Positions 53,822 to 62,233 of a stretch of 64,000 nt of DNA are shown here, piece by piece (position 1 is the first letter of the stretch; every line of letters begins with the position of its first letter). A program made the position numbers and the translations under genes. The notes beneath the pieces are model-generated. The model did not search any database and was not told where the DNA came from. It saw only the letters and a program-made list of their open reading frames with translations. The DNA is from Luteolibacter flavescens (GTDB lineage: Bacteria > Verrucomicrobiota > Verrucomicrobiia > Verrucomicrobiales > Akkermansiaceae), in assembly GCF_025950085.1 (NCBI RefSeq), contig NZ_JAPDDS010000015.1, positions 62,001 to 126,000 of the forward strand. The letters are read 5' to 3'.

Positions 53822-53915
53822 GGGAAGAGCTTTCCCGATTCAACGCCACTGCCCCTCTTTTCCTTGCTGCGATTTCGCCACGCAATAATGACGAAATCGC
53901 CAGCATGAAAAAGGA

Positions 53916-53949
53916 CACGGGCCGTACTCTCGGAAGAGGACGGCCCGTG
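53916..53949 (-). terminator. Rho-independent terminator of typA
   Basis: Read on the minus strand, CACGGGCCGT (53949-53940), 14-base loop, ACGGCCCGTG (53925-53916), then TCCTTTTTC. Perfect 10-bp stem with five T's, about 50 bases after the typA stop. Confidence 0.85.
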
Positions 53950-53997
53950 CAGGGAAGGATAGGAGGGAAAACGTGGGTTTCTCTCTCTTACTTGGGA

Positions 53998-55842
53998 TCA
54001 GCCGCGGTTGCTGCGGTCCTCGTAGTTGAGGCCCTTGGCGGCGCGCTTGCGGGCATTCGCATCGAGGATGCGCTTGCGCAGGCGGATATTCTGCGGCGTG
54101 GCTTCCACGAGCTCGTCGGCGTCGATGTATTCGATCGCGCGCTCGAGCGAGAAGCGGATGGCCGGGGTGAGCTTCGAGGTCTTGTCCTTGCCGGAGGAGC
54201 GCATGTTGTCTAGGTGCTTCTCCTTCACCGGGTTCACCGGCAGGTCGCCGACGCGGGGGTTTTCACCCACCAGCATGCCTTCATAGACGGCATCGCCGGG
54301 AGCGACGAAGAGCACACCGCGCTCCTCGAGCATCTGCAGCGAGTAGGGCGTGGCGGCACCGGAATCCATCGAGACCAGCGTGCCGGTCGTGCGGTTCTGG
54401 ATTTCGCCGGCGTGCGGGGCGTACTCCTTGAAGAGGTGGCTCATGATGCCGTGGCCGGAGGTCAGGTTGACCAGCTCGGTCTCGAAGCCGATGAGGCCAC
54501 GGGTGGGGATGCATGCCTGGATGAAGACGCGGCCGCTGGCCTCGGTATCCATGTGCTCCATCATGCCCTTGCGGTTCATGAGGATCTTCAGGATGCCCTG
54601 GGTGTAGTCGCCGGGAGCCTCGACGTAGAGGGTCTCGAAGGGCTCGAGGATCTTGCCATTGTCATCCTTGCGGAAGATCACGACCGGGCGGGAGACGAGG
54701 ACTTCGAAGCCCTCGCGGCGCATCTGCTCGACCAGCACCGCGATCTGCATCGCGCCACGGGCGGAGACATTGAAGACGCCGGACGTATCGGTGTCTTCCA
54801 CGGTGATGGAGATGTTCGTCTTCAGCTCGCGCATCAGGCGGTCGCGGATGGCGCGGGACGTGACGTGCTTGCCTTCCTTGCCGGCCAGCGGGCCGTCATT
54901 GATGGAGAACTGCATCGACACGGTCGGCGGGTCGATGGCGACGAAGGGAAGCGGCTCCTGGTCCGAGGTGCCGGCGATGGTTTCGCCGATGTTCACGTTG
55001 TCGATGCCTGCGGCGACACCCACGATGCCACCGGCGCTGCAGCCTTCGGAGTCGGTGGTGGCGAGACCGGAGTAGCTGAAGGTCTTCATCACCTTCGACT
55101 GCTGCTTGGTGCCGTCCTCGCGGAGCAGCCAGACGGTGTCGCCCTTCTTCACGCTGCCGCCGAGGACCTTGCCCACGGCGACGCGGCCGACGTAGTCGTC
55201 CCACTCGATGTTCGAGACGAGCATGAGGAAAGGAGCATCCGGATCGGCCTTTGGCGCGGGGATGTGCTCGATGATCTTCTTGAGAAGAGGCACGCAGTCC
55301 TTCCGCTCGTCATCGGGGCTGTCCATGAAGTAACCGTCACGGGCGGAGCCGTAGCTGAAGGGAGCATTGAACTGCTCTTCATCGGCATCGAGGTCGAGAA
55401 GGAGCTCCAGCACCTGGTCGTGCACCTTCATCGGGGTGGCGAGCGGGCGGTCGATCTTGTTGACCACCACGATCGGCTTGAGGCCTTCCTGCATCGCCTT
55501 GCGCAGCACGAAGCGGGTCTGCGCCTGCGGGCCGCCGGAGGCGTCCACCACGAGGAGCACGCCGTCCACCATCTTCATCACGCGCTCCACCTCGGCGCCG
55601 AAGTCGGCGTGGCCCGGGGTATCGACGATGTTGATCGTGTAGCCTTCCCAGTGAATGGAGGTGTTCTTGGCCTTGATGGTGATGCCCTTTTCCTTTTCGA
55701 GGTCCATCGAGTCCATCGCGCGCTCCTGCTGCGCCTGGTTGTCGCGGTAGGTACCGCCGGCTTGGAGGAGCTGATCGACGAGGGTGGTTTTCCCGTGGTC
55801 AACGTGGGCGATAATGGCGAGGTTGCGGATCTTCAGGGACAT
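53998..55842 (-). CDS. typA: Translational GTPase TypA/BipA
   Basis: 614 residues. Ribosome-binding GTPase of the elongation factor family, involved in 50S assembly at low temperature and stress. G1 AHVDHGKTTLVDQLL, G2 region EKGITIKAKNTSI, G3 DTPGHADFGAEVERV, G4 VVNKIDRP, then domains with GTLVSMDSGAATPYSLQMLE and VGENPRVGDLPVNPVKEKHLDN and the C-terminal signature SLERAIEYIDADELVEATPQNIR. Length equal to E. coli (607). Clear terminator downstream. Confidence 0.97.
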   Translation of the reverse strand: MSLKIRNLAIIAHVDHGKTTLVDQLLQAGGTYRDNQAQQERAMDSMDLEKEKGITIKAKNTSIHWEGYTINIVDTPGHADFGAEVERVMKMVDGVLLVVDASGGPQAQTRFVLRKAMQEGLKPIVVVNKIDRPLATPMKVHDQVLELLLDLDADEEQFNAPFSYGSARDGYFMDSPDDERKDCVPLLKKIIEHIPAPKADPDAPFLMLVSNIEWDDYVGRVAVGKVLGGSVKKGDTVWLLREDGTKQQSKVMKTFSYSGLATTDSEGCSAGGIVGVAAGIDNVNIGETIAGTSDQEPLPFVAIDPPTVSMQFSINDGPLAGKEGKHVTSRAIRDRLMRELKTNISITVEDTDTSGVFNVSARGAMQIAVLVEQMRREGFEVLVSRPVVIFRKDDNGKILEPFETLYVEAPGDYTQGILKILMNRKGMMEHMDTEASGRVFIQACIPTRGLIGFETELVNLTSGHGIMSHLFKEYAPHAGEIQNRTTGTLVSMDSGAATPYSLQMLEERGVLFVAPGDAVYEGMLVGENPRVGDLPVNPVKEKHLDNMRSSGKDKTSKLTPAIRFSLERAIEYIDADELVEATPQNIRLRKRILDANARKRAAKGLNYEDRSNRG

Positions 55843-55962
55843 GGCGGCGTTGGCCCGGGCGCGGGCGGGGCGGGGCTATGGACGCTTTTGCCCCGCTTGG
55901 CAAGGGGTAAGCACGTGGCGTTCCTGCCACGGACCGCTAAAAATCAGTCCCGGAGGGCGGAT

Positions 55963-56571
55963 TCAGGTCGGCCAGGCCTCCATCGCCTGCTCGGCGACGC
56001 CCCTCAGCTCGCACCCGGTCGCCCGGCTCGCGGCCTGCACCGCCAGCCCCTGGATCACCGTGGAAACGTAGCGGGCCAGCCGCTTCGTGTCCACGCTGGC
56101 AAGGAATTCCCCCTCCTCCTTCGCCCTCGCGAATCGCTCCTCGATCGACCGCAGGGTCTCGCACCGCACCGTCACCAGCTCCTGCTTCACGGACGTCGCC
56201 TCGTCACCGCAGGCGAGCGCGCTCTGGATGGAAAGGCATCCGCAGGGATTCTCCGGATCGCTCAAAAGATTCACCGCACCCGCCAGCAGCTTTTCCGCCG
56301 CCTCCCGCGCCGTCGAGGCTTCCAGCGCCAATGCCACATACGAGGCCGGGCCTTCGCAGTAGCGGATCAGTGCCTTCCGGAAGAGCGCCTCCTTGTTCCC
56401 GAAGGCCGCGTAGAGACTGGGGCGGTTGATGCCCATCGCTTCCGTCAGGTCGGCCATGGATGCCCCCTCGTAGCCCTTTTCCCAAAAGACACGCAGCGCC
56501 CGGTCCAGCGCCACGTCGGCGTCGAACGCGCGCGGGCGACCGATGGGCGATGGGGTCTCACTGGGTTTCAT
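55963..56571 (-). CDS. TetR/AcrR family transcriptional regulator
   Basis: 202 residues. N-terminal HTH (about 17-55: DADVALDRALRVFWEKGYEG, then ASMADLTEAMGINRPSLYAAFGNKEALF) is the TetR pattern; the remaining domain is helical and small, with CGCLSIQSAL as in members that sense quinones, aromatics or drugs. Divergent from trxA, with a shared 93-base gap holding a promoter and a TACCGT repeat pair. Together with thioredoxin and the MFS exporter it forms a probable stress/efflux locus. Confidence 0.93.
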   Translation of the reverse strand: MKPSETPSPIGRPRAFDADVALDRALRVFWEKGYEGASMADLTEAMGINRPSLYAAFGNKEALFRKALIRYCEGPASYVALALEASTAREAAEKLLAGAVNLLSDPENPCGCLSIQSALACGDEATSVKQELVTVRCETLRSIEERFARAKEEGEFLASVDTKRLARYVSTVIQGLAVQAASRATGCELRGVAEQAMEAWPT

Positions 56572-56572
56572 A

Positions 56573-56630
56573 CCTGACGGTAAAAAATGTCGCTTGACCC
56601 CGGCTTGTCCAGCGGATAGATATATACCGT
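56573..56630 (+). promoter_or_regulatory. Promoter and putative TetR operator before trxA
   Basis: Candidate promoter TTGACC (56594-56599), 17-base spacer, TAGATA (56617-56622). TGACGGTA (about 56574-56581) and TACCGTTC (56625-56632) give an inverted TACCGT core flanking it, suited to binding the divergent TetR protein. Confidence 0.55.
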
Positions 56631-56664
56631 TCGTTACATAAACCCCTCATCGAAGGGGCACGAT

Positions 56665-56979
56665 ATGAAAACCATCGAACTCAACAGCGACACCTTCGAT
56701 GCCGCGCTTGCCGGCACCGACCAGCCCGTGCTTGTGGACTTCTGGGCCTCATGGTGCGGCCCTTGTAAAATGATCGGCCCCGTGGTCGACCAGATCGCCA
56801 CCGAGCAGGAAGGCAAGGCCCTCGTCGCCAAGGTGGACGTGGATGCCCACCCCGAGCTTGCCCGGCGCTTCGGCGTCAAGGCGATCCCCACCCTGATCGT
56901 CTTCAAGAACGGCGAGGCGGTGAATGTCTTCCGCGGCGTGCAGGACAAGGCGGTTCTTCTGGCCGCATTGGCCGCCTGA
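56665..56979 (+). CDS. trxA: Thioredoxin
   Basis: 104 residues. Classic thioredoxin: FWASWCGPCKMIGPVVDQI with the redox WCGPC (Cys31-Cys34), VDVDAHPELARRFGVKAIPTL with the cis-Pro, and FKNGEAVNVFRG. Cytosolic disulfide reductase. An RBS-like AGGGGC lies upstream of the ATG. First gene after the divergent TetR regulator. Possibly supports the exporter's stress function; main cellular thioredoxin could be elsewhere. Confidence 0.95.
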   Translation: MKTIELNSDTFDAALAGTDQPVLVDFWASWCGPCKMIGPVVDQIATEQEGKALVAKVDVDAHPELARRFGVKAIPTLIVFKNGEAVNVFRGVQDKAVLLAALAA

Positions 56980-56989
56980 TTGCTTCTCC

Positions 56990-57040
56990 GGAGCGTGGTG
57001 CCCTTCCCCTTCATTTGAAGGCGAGTGCCACGCTCCTTTC
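56990..57040 (+). terminator. Hairpin between trxA and the MFS gene
   Basis: GGAGCGTGG (56990-56998) pairs with CCACGCTCC (57028-57036) followed by TTTCATTTT. The inner CCTTC-ATTT-GAAGG makes a nested hairpin. Probably attenuates readthrough into the MFS gene, which starts 15 bases later. Confidence 0.65.
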
Positions 57041-57050
57041 ATTTTCCATC

Positions 57051-58250
57051 ATGACGGATTCATCCCGGGGCGAACGCTCGATCCTGCCCATCATACTTCT
57101 CTCCGCCGCCGGGTTCACCGTGCTGACCACCGAGTTCGTGATCGTGGGCCTGCTGCCCGCGATGGCTCGCGATCTCGGGGTCAGCGTGTCTCGCGCGGGA
57201 CTGCTGGTGACCTTGTTCGCCTTCACCGTGGCCGTGGTCGGACCGCCGCTCACGGCGTCGTTTTCGCGCTTCGAGAGGAAGCGGCTTTTCGTCACCACGC
57301 TGCTGCTGTTCGCGTTGTCGAACCTGCTCGCGGCGACCGCGCCGAACTTCGGCATCATGGCCTTCGCCCGCTTCATTCCTGCGGTGATGCTGCCCGTCTT
57401 CTGGGCGCTGGCCAGTGAAACGGCCGTCGCCATCACGGGTCCCGAACGCGCGGGGAAAGCGATCTCGATGGTGTCCTTCGGCATCGTGGCCGCGACCATT
57501 TTTGGCATTCCCATCGGCACCTTGGTCGCGGATGCCTTCGGCTGGCGTATTGCCTTTGCTTCACTGGCGGTGCTTTCCTTGATCAAGGCAGCCCTGCTTT
57601 TCTTCGTCCTTCCCGTGATCGAGGGGAAGAAAGAGTCCGCCCCGGTCACCTCGCAACTGGGCATCCTGCGGGATCCGATCGTCAGCGGCCATGTGTTGCT
57701 CTCGCTCCTCGTCTTCGCCGGGATGTTCACGGCCTACACCTACCTCGCCGATATCCTCGAGCGCCTCGGTGGCTTCGATGGCACCACGGTCGGCTGGATC
57801 CTGATGGGCTTCGGCGGCGTGGGAATGATCGGCAACTGGCTCGGCGGTCGCCTCGTGGACCGCAGCCCGCTCGGAGCCTCGATCGCCTTCAGCGCGCCGA
57901 TTGCACTCGCGATGATCCTGCTGGTGCCTGTCGTGAAGTCTTACGCGATGCTCGCCCTGGTCCTCGCGGTCTGGGGCATCGCACAGGCGGCGCTCTTCAC
58001 CGTGTCCCACGTCCGGGTCATGAAGTCCGCTTCCGCCAATGCAGCTCTCGGGGCGTCCCTCAATATCTCGGGCGCGAACATGGGCATCGGCCTCGGAGCG
58101 ATCATCGGAGGGCGCGTGATCGATGGCTTTGGGCTCCAGCATGTGGGCTGGGCCGCGGCCGGCGTCATCGGCCTTTCCATCGCCGCCGCCTTCGTGCTGA
58201 TGACGACGCGGTCGCCCGGCGTTGTTGCCCCCTGCCCCGAGGCCGAGTGA
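57051..58250 (+). CDS. MFS efflux transporter (AraJ-like)
   Basis: 399 residues from the ATG at 57051 (MTDSSRGERSILPIILLSAA); the frame starts at a TTG (57015) inside a hairpin and is rejected. About twelve helices; motif-like FERKRLFVTTLLLFALSNLL (loop 2-3), ARFIPAVMLPVFWALASETA, and MGFGGVGMIGNWLGGRLVDRS. This matches the drug:H+ antiporter group that exports sugars, arabinose or drugs. The thioredoxin and divergent TetR gene suggest inducible detoxification. Stop is only two bases from the convergent LRR-kinase stop. Confidence 0.92.
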   Translation: MTDSSRGERSILPIILLSAAGFTVLTTEFVIVGLLPAMARDLGVSVSRAGLLVTLFAFTVAVVGPPLTASFSRFERKRLFVTTLLLFALSNLLAATAPNFGIMAFARFIPAVMLPVFWALASETAVAITGPERAGKAISMVSFGIVAATIFGIPIGTLVADAFGWRIAFASLAVLSLIKAALLFFVLPVIEGKKESAPVTSQLGILRDPIVSGHVLLSLLVFAGMFTAYTYLADILERLGGFDGTTVGWILMGFGGVGMIGNWLGGRLVDRSPLGASIAFSAPIALAMILLVPVVKSYAMLALVLAVWGIAQAALFTVSHVRVMKSASANAALGASLNISGANMGIGLGAIIGGRVIDGFGLQHVGWAAAGVIGLSIAAAFVLMTTRSPGVVAPCPEAE

Positions 58251-58252
58251 CC

Positions 58253-59524
58253 CTACACCAGCGCGGCCAGTTTCCGGAGCACTTCAGAAAACGACGGACG
58301 CAGCGTGGGTTCCACCGAGAGGCAGTGTTCCTGCAGCCTCCTCAGACATGCGGATTCCGAATCGCAGTGATCTAACAATTCCCCGAGCAGGCGACCGAAG
58401 GCCAGCACCTCGATCTTCTCGAACCTCGCATCGCCCGCCGGATAAAACGACGCCGCGCCGAAGTCTCCCAGCATCGCGTGGCCATCCGCATCCCGCAGGA
58501 CATTGTGCGCGTAGAAGTCGCCGTGGAGGATTCCCTTCGCATGCAGTGCCGCCCCCGCGGAGGCGAGGCCGCGAGCGATCTTTCCCACCACGGGCAGGCT
58601 GAACGATTCCCCGGGCGCATAGACATCACGACTGCAAGTGGCGAAGTCGGGCGGCCCGGCAAGCGGACGATACTCCGGCCCAATGCGATCTATGACCAAT
58701 CCCGCCGCACCCGCGGGATGCCCCGCCAGATCCCCGAGGACCGGGATGAAGCCCGGATGGCTCCCGGCGGCGAGACTGGCGCGGCGCTCGCTATCCGGCA
58801 GGCCGTCGCTGGTGATGCTGCCCTTGAAGATTTTCAGGGCAACGGAGCGACCATCGGAAATCCTCCGGGCCGCATGAATCACCCCGGACGCGCCCTCGCC
58901 AAGCTTTTCATCGATCCGGAGATCCGCCCAAGGAATCGTGGCGGCCCCGGTGGCCTCCGGCGAAGGCGCACACGGGTTTCCCGCGAAGGCGAGCCACGCG
59001 AGACTCGGCATCTCCAGCAGCCACGGCGGCAGTGACTCGAAGCGATTCGCCGCGAGCCGGATGAGTTCCAGATTCGTGCAGGCGGCCATTTCTTCCGGCA
59101 GGCCCGCGAGGCGGTTGCCGGAAAGCATGAGCTTCTGGAGCGGTCGGCAATTTCCAATCGAGGCGGGCAGCGCTTCGATCCGGTTGTCGGTCAGGATCAG
59201 CCACCGCAGCGAGGGCGGCAGCGCCTCCACCCGCGCGATGCTGTTCGACTTGAAGCCGACCATGGAAAGCCCCGCGCACTCCGCGATGACCGACGGGACG
59301 TGACTGAAGTCATTCTCCGAGCAAAAGAGGATGCGGAGCTTCCCCAGCCGCGGCAGGTCATCGGGGAGATCGGCGAGGCGATTCCCGGAGAGATTCAGCA
59401 CCTCCAGCGAGTCCGCGAGGTCGAAGATCTCCCGCGGGAACTCCCTCAGCCCGCAGGAAAGATCGAGCCGCGTGGCCCCGGCGAGCTGGCCAGCGCGGAG
59501 GAGGGTGAGGGTGTCGGAAGACAT
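58253..59524 (-). CDS. Leucine-rich-repeat protein kinase
   Basis: 423 residues. Residues about 15-200 hold seven or eight LRR units (LEVLNLSGNRLADLPDDLPR, LRWLILTDNRIEALPASIGN, LQKLMLSGNRLAGLPEEMAA). Then a kinase domain (about 205-420): glycine loop KLGEGASGVIH, SVALKIFKGS with the ATP-binding Lys, catalytic loop HGDFYAHNVL (Gly instead of Arg, as in non-RD kinases) and GDFGAAS (DFG). No signal peptide or membrane helix, so cytosolic. The LRR part resembles plant receptor-type repeats (PxxLxxLxxLxxLxLxxNxL). Targets unknown. Convergent with the MFS gene. Confidence 0.92.
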   Translation of the reverse strand: MSSDTLTLLRAGQLAGATRLDLSCGLREFPREIFDLADSLEVLNLSGNRLADLPDDLPRLGKLRILFCSENDFSHVPSVIAECAGLSMVGFKSNSIARVEALPPSLRWLILTDNRIEALPASIGNCRPLQKLMLSGNRLAGLPEEMAACTNLELIRLAANRFESLPPWLLEMPSLAWLAFAGNPCAPSPEATGAATIPWADLRIDEKLGEGASGVIHAARRISDGRSVALKIFKGSITSDGLPDSERRASLAAGSHPGFIPVLGDLAGHPAGAAGLVIDRIGPEYRPLAGPPDFATCSRDVYAPGESFSLPVVGKIARGLASAGAALHAKGILHGDFYAHNVLRDADGHAMLGDFGAASFYPAGDARFEKIEVLAFGRLLGELLDHCDSESACLRRLQEHCLSVEPTLRPSFSEVLRKLAALV

Positions 59525-59609
59525 GGTGATTCAAATGAGCCTTCGCAGCAGCAGCTACCCTTACGAACGGGATCAATGTTCCTTGGAATGCCTCACGCCA
59601 AAATGCAGC

Positions 59610-60368
59610 TCAGCCAACCGGAAACGCGCCAATGGCTCGTATACCTTGGTCGGAAGCCTCGTAAACTTCGGTCGAGACTGGATAAGCTGAATTCGAGTAT
59701 TCCCTGACAACCACACGTCCAAGACGACCTGTGAGGGCCACATGCTCGGCTGCCCAGAGGTAAATGAAATCCCGATCCGGCACGACGGCAAGCAGAGGCC
59801 AACCTAGCCTCGGCCCCAAAACGTCTTTCAAATTGGGCGCGAGCAGGAGAGCAGCCTTGAAAGGAAGCGTGGTCTCCAAATAGCCGAGTGGCACCCCATC
59901 GATGTCCGACACTTGGAAGGTGGCTGACTCCAATGCCTTTGCGAGGTTTTCAAATGCTCGTTCCCCCGCCTCGATCTCGCTCAAGACGAGCGTATCCAGC
60001 ATGTCAGCCGTCACCCAACTGATCAGCCGGTCGTCGGAAGAGACGTGGACTAGCACTCGGTCGACCCGGTCACTGAGCGCCTCACGGATCTCGGCGCATT
60101 CCTCGTAATCATTTGGCTCCAGACTCCAGAAAAGCCGATCCGCCGATAAATCTGTATCGGACTCCGGCGAAGCCGCGAGGACAGCATCCACGAAGCGCGA
60201 GATGCGCCCGATATCGCCGTCACTCTTCACATCACGCTGCAGGTTTTCCAAGCTCACCAGGAGCTGGCCATCTCCGACTTTTATCGAATGTCGCATGGAC
60301 TCCGGGTCGATGGTGAAAGCGACACCCCTGCTCCTCAGTTCGTCTTCAAACCTCTCCCTGACGTCCAT
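59610..60368 (-). CDS. Hypothetical protein (DUF1444-like layout)
   Basis: 252 residues. Begins MDVRERFEDELRSRGVAFTI. Mixed alpha/beta content without signal peptide or transmembrane segment: LLVSLENLQRDVKSDGDIG, VLVHVSSDDRLISWVTADML, LPFKAALLLAPNLKDVLGP and WPLLAVVPDRDFIYLWAAEH. The general outline (short N-terminal domain, then a long domain ending in VVPDRDFIYLW) is reminiscent of DUF1444 but I cannot confirm this. Lower GC than neighbours. Isolated between the kinase and the thioesterase operon. Confidence 0.7.
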   Translation of the reverse strand: MDVRERFEDELRSRGVAFTIDPESMRHSIKVGDGQLLVSLENLQRDVKSDGDIGRISRFVDAVLAASPESDTDLSADRLFWSLEPNDYEECAEIREALSDRVDRVLVHVSSDDRLISWVTADMLDTLVLSEIEAGERAFENLAKALESATFQVSDIDGVPLGYLETTLPFKAALLLAPNLKDVLGPRLGWPLLAVVPDRDFIYLWAAEHVALTGRLGRVVVREYSNSAYPVSTEVYEASDQGIRAIGAFPVG

Positions 60369-60410
60369 GATGATAGAGAATGACCTTTTGCCCGGGTTCG
60401 CAAAACAAAG

Positions 60411-60845
60411 CTACCGCACCGCCACGAAGTCCCCGCGGAAGTGCAGGCAGATCCGGCCGGCTTCCTCCATCTCCACCTCCAGGCTGATCCTTGCCTTGCC
60501 CGCCTTGGCAAAGGTCGCGCGGAAGTCCGCGAGCTTGCGCTCGTCTGGTCGCCGGCAGATCGCGCGCAGCGTGCCGGTCACGGGGTGGCGGTAGTCCAGC
60601 TCGCTGCGGCGGATCACCACGTGCGCGTCGCGGTCATCGAGCGAATGCCAGAGGCACGCGTAGCCAGTGAGGGTCGCGAGCGCGGCGAGGCTGCCGCCGA
60701 ATGCCGTGCCGAGGTGGTTGTGATTCGGCTCCAGCGGCGCGGTGAGGATGAAGGTCTCGGCGTCCGACGACTCCACCCGCACTCCCATCGCGCGGGCGAG
60801 CGGGATCTTCTCGTGCAAGAAGGCCTCGATCTCGGCGGGGCTCAT
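60411..60845 (-). CDS. Hotdog thioesterase (YiiD C-terminal-like)
   Basis: 144 residues. Hotdog fold with NHNHLGTAFGGSLAALATLTGYACLWHSL, the central helix and catalytic pattern of YiiD_C/PaaI-type thioesterases, then HVVIRRSELDYRHPVTGTLRA. They hydrolyse acyl-CoA thioesters. Stop of the following rpiB overlaps its start by four bases (ATGA at 60842-60845), so the two are translationally coupled: rpiB first, thioesterase second. Cytosolic. Exact substrate unknown. Confidence 0.9.
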   Translation of the reverse strand: MSPAEIEAFLHEKIPLARAMGVRVESSDAETFILTAPLEPNHNHLGTAFGGSLAALATLTGYACLWHSLDDRDAHVVIRRSELDYRHPVTGTLRAICRRPDERKLADFRATFAKAGKARISLEVEMEEAGRICLHFRGDFVAVR

Positions 60846-61270
60846 GCGTCGAGTTCGTGGATGCGCTCCACGTGCCGGCCACCCTCGAAGTGCGTGGCGA
60901 GGAAAGTATCAACGATGGCAAGGGCGGTGCGCAGGTCGATCACACGCTCGCCGAGCGAGAGGACATTCGCGTCGTTGTGCTGGCGGGCCAGCTTCGCGGT
61001 CTCGACATTCCAGCACAGCGCGCAGCGGACGCCCTTGATGCGGTTCGCGGCCATCGCCTCACCATTGCCGGAGCCGCCGAGCACGATGCCGCAGCTATAC
61101 TTCCCCTCGGCCACGCCCAGCGCGACCTCGCGGATGAAGGGCACGTAGGAAACAGGGGCCTCGGAGTCGGTGCCGACATCGATGACGGTGATGTCCCGGG
61201 CTCGGAGCTGGGCGATGATTTCCCGCTTGTACGAGAAACCGGCGTGGTCGGATCCAATGGCGATTTTCAT
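60842..61270 (-). CDS. rpiB: Ribose 5-phosphate isomerase B
   Basis: 142 residues from the ATG at 61270 (MKIAIGSDHAGFSYKREIIA), the family's fixed N-terminus; the longer frame to 61495 lies in untranslated DNA. RpiB interconverts ribose 5-phosphate and ribulose 5-phosphate in the pentose phosphate pathway. The RpiB/LacAB family signature ICGSGNG-like VLGGSGNGEAMAANRIKGVR, CALCWNVETAKLARQHNDAN, and NVLSLGERVI are present. The usual Cys in CGTG is replaced by Gly here (GGSGNG), as in some family members using another residue; activity still plausible. Confidence 0.93.
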   Translation of the reverse strand: MKIAIGSDHAGFSYKREIIAQLRARDITVIDVGTDSEAPVSYVPFIREVALGVAEGKYSCGIVLGGSGNGEAMAANRIKGVRCALCWNVETAKLARQHNDANVLSLGERVIDLRTALAIVDTFLATHFEGGRHVERIHELDA

Positions 61271-61564
61271 GTGTGTGGACAGCAGTGCACGGGCACGCCC
61301 TACCCTCACGGGCGGCGACTCCCGACTCCTCAACTTGCACGCCACCGCCCGGCTTGCCAAGCCGCCATCCCACCATCCGTACATAGGCCGCACCGGCACC
61401 CCCGTCAGATTACATGTCCCCCCCGGGCCAGAGGTGATGAGACGGGTGATGCCAGTGCTGATGAAATCATGCACCTTCACACGGCCCGCGTCCATCCGAC
61501 CGCGGCCCGATTTCCTCCGCCGAACACCCGGACAATCCTGTAAGGCACCACCCCTACGCCACCC

Positions 61565-62233
61565 TCACTCGTTCGGATGATCGCGCCGCCATGCAATGGC
61601 CTGGCGCAGGAGCTCGGAGGCGTCCTTCAGCTCCAGCTTCTCCTTGATGCGGGTGCGGTAGGTCTCGACCGTCTTCACGTCGAGGCCCAGTTGCTCCGCG
61701 ATCTGGCGCGTGCCGAAGCCCTCGCCGACGAGGCCGAAGACCTGCAACTCCCGGTCCGAGAGGACATCCAGCGAACGCACCGCGCCCTTCGTCTTCCCCA
61801 GCATGCGGGACAGGATCTCGGCGGAAAGCTCCTCGCTCAGGAAAACCTTTCCCGCCATGACCTGGCGGATCGCATCGAGGATCTTGCGGGTGGCTTCCTG
61901 CTTCGTGATGTAGCCGTGTGCCCCGGCGCGGATCACGCGCTCGGCGTAGAGATTCTCATCCTGCATCGACAGCACCAGGATCAGCAGATCCGGGTACATC
62001 ACGCGCAGGTCCTTGATGAGGTCGAGGCCGTTCGAGCGCTTCAGCGTGAGATCCACGATGGCCAGCTTCGGATTCACCCGGCCCACCAGCTCCAGCGCAC
62101 CGGCACGGTCCTCTGCCTCGCCGCAGACGGAGAGGTCGGGCTCGCGATTGATGACTTCCGCGAGGCGCTCGCGGACCATCGGATGATCGTCCACCAGGAC
62201 GATCGTGGCATGGGCATTCGCTGTGGAGGTCAT
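61565..62233 (-). CDS. LuxR-family response regulator
   Basis: 222 residues from the ATG at 62233, fixed by a four-base overlap with the stop of the sensor kinase (62230-62233). Receiver domain with VLVDDHPMVRERLAEVINRE, Asp61 (AIVDLTLKRSNGL), and Lys in GYITKQEATRKI; the LuxR HTH LSDRELQVFGLVGEGFGTRQ then IAEQLGLDVKTVETYRTRIK. NarL-type. It completes the phosphatase-kinase-regulator operon. Its targets are unknown. Confidence 0.95.
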   Translation of the reverse strand: MTSTANAHATIVLVDDHPMVRERLAEVINREPDLSVCGEAEDRAGALELVGRVNPKLAIVDLTLKRSNGLDLIKDLRVMYPDLLILVLSMQDENLYAERVIRAGAHGYITKQEATRKILDAIRQVMAGKVFLSEELSAEILSRMLGKTKGAVRSLDVLSDRELQVFGLVGEGFGTRQIAEQLGLDVKTVETYRTRIKEKLELKDASELLRQAIAWRRDHPNE

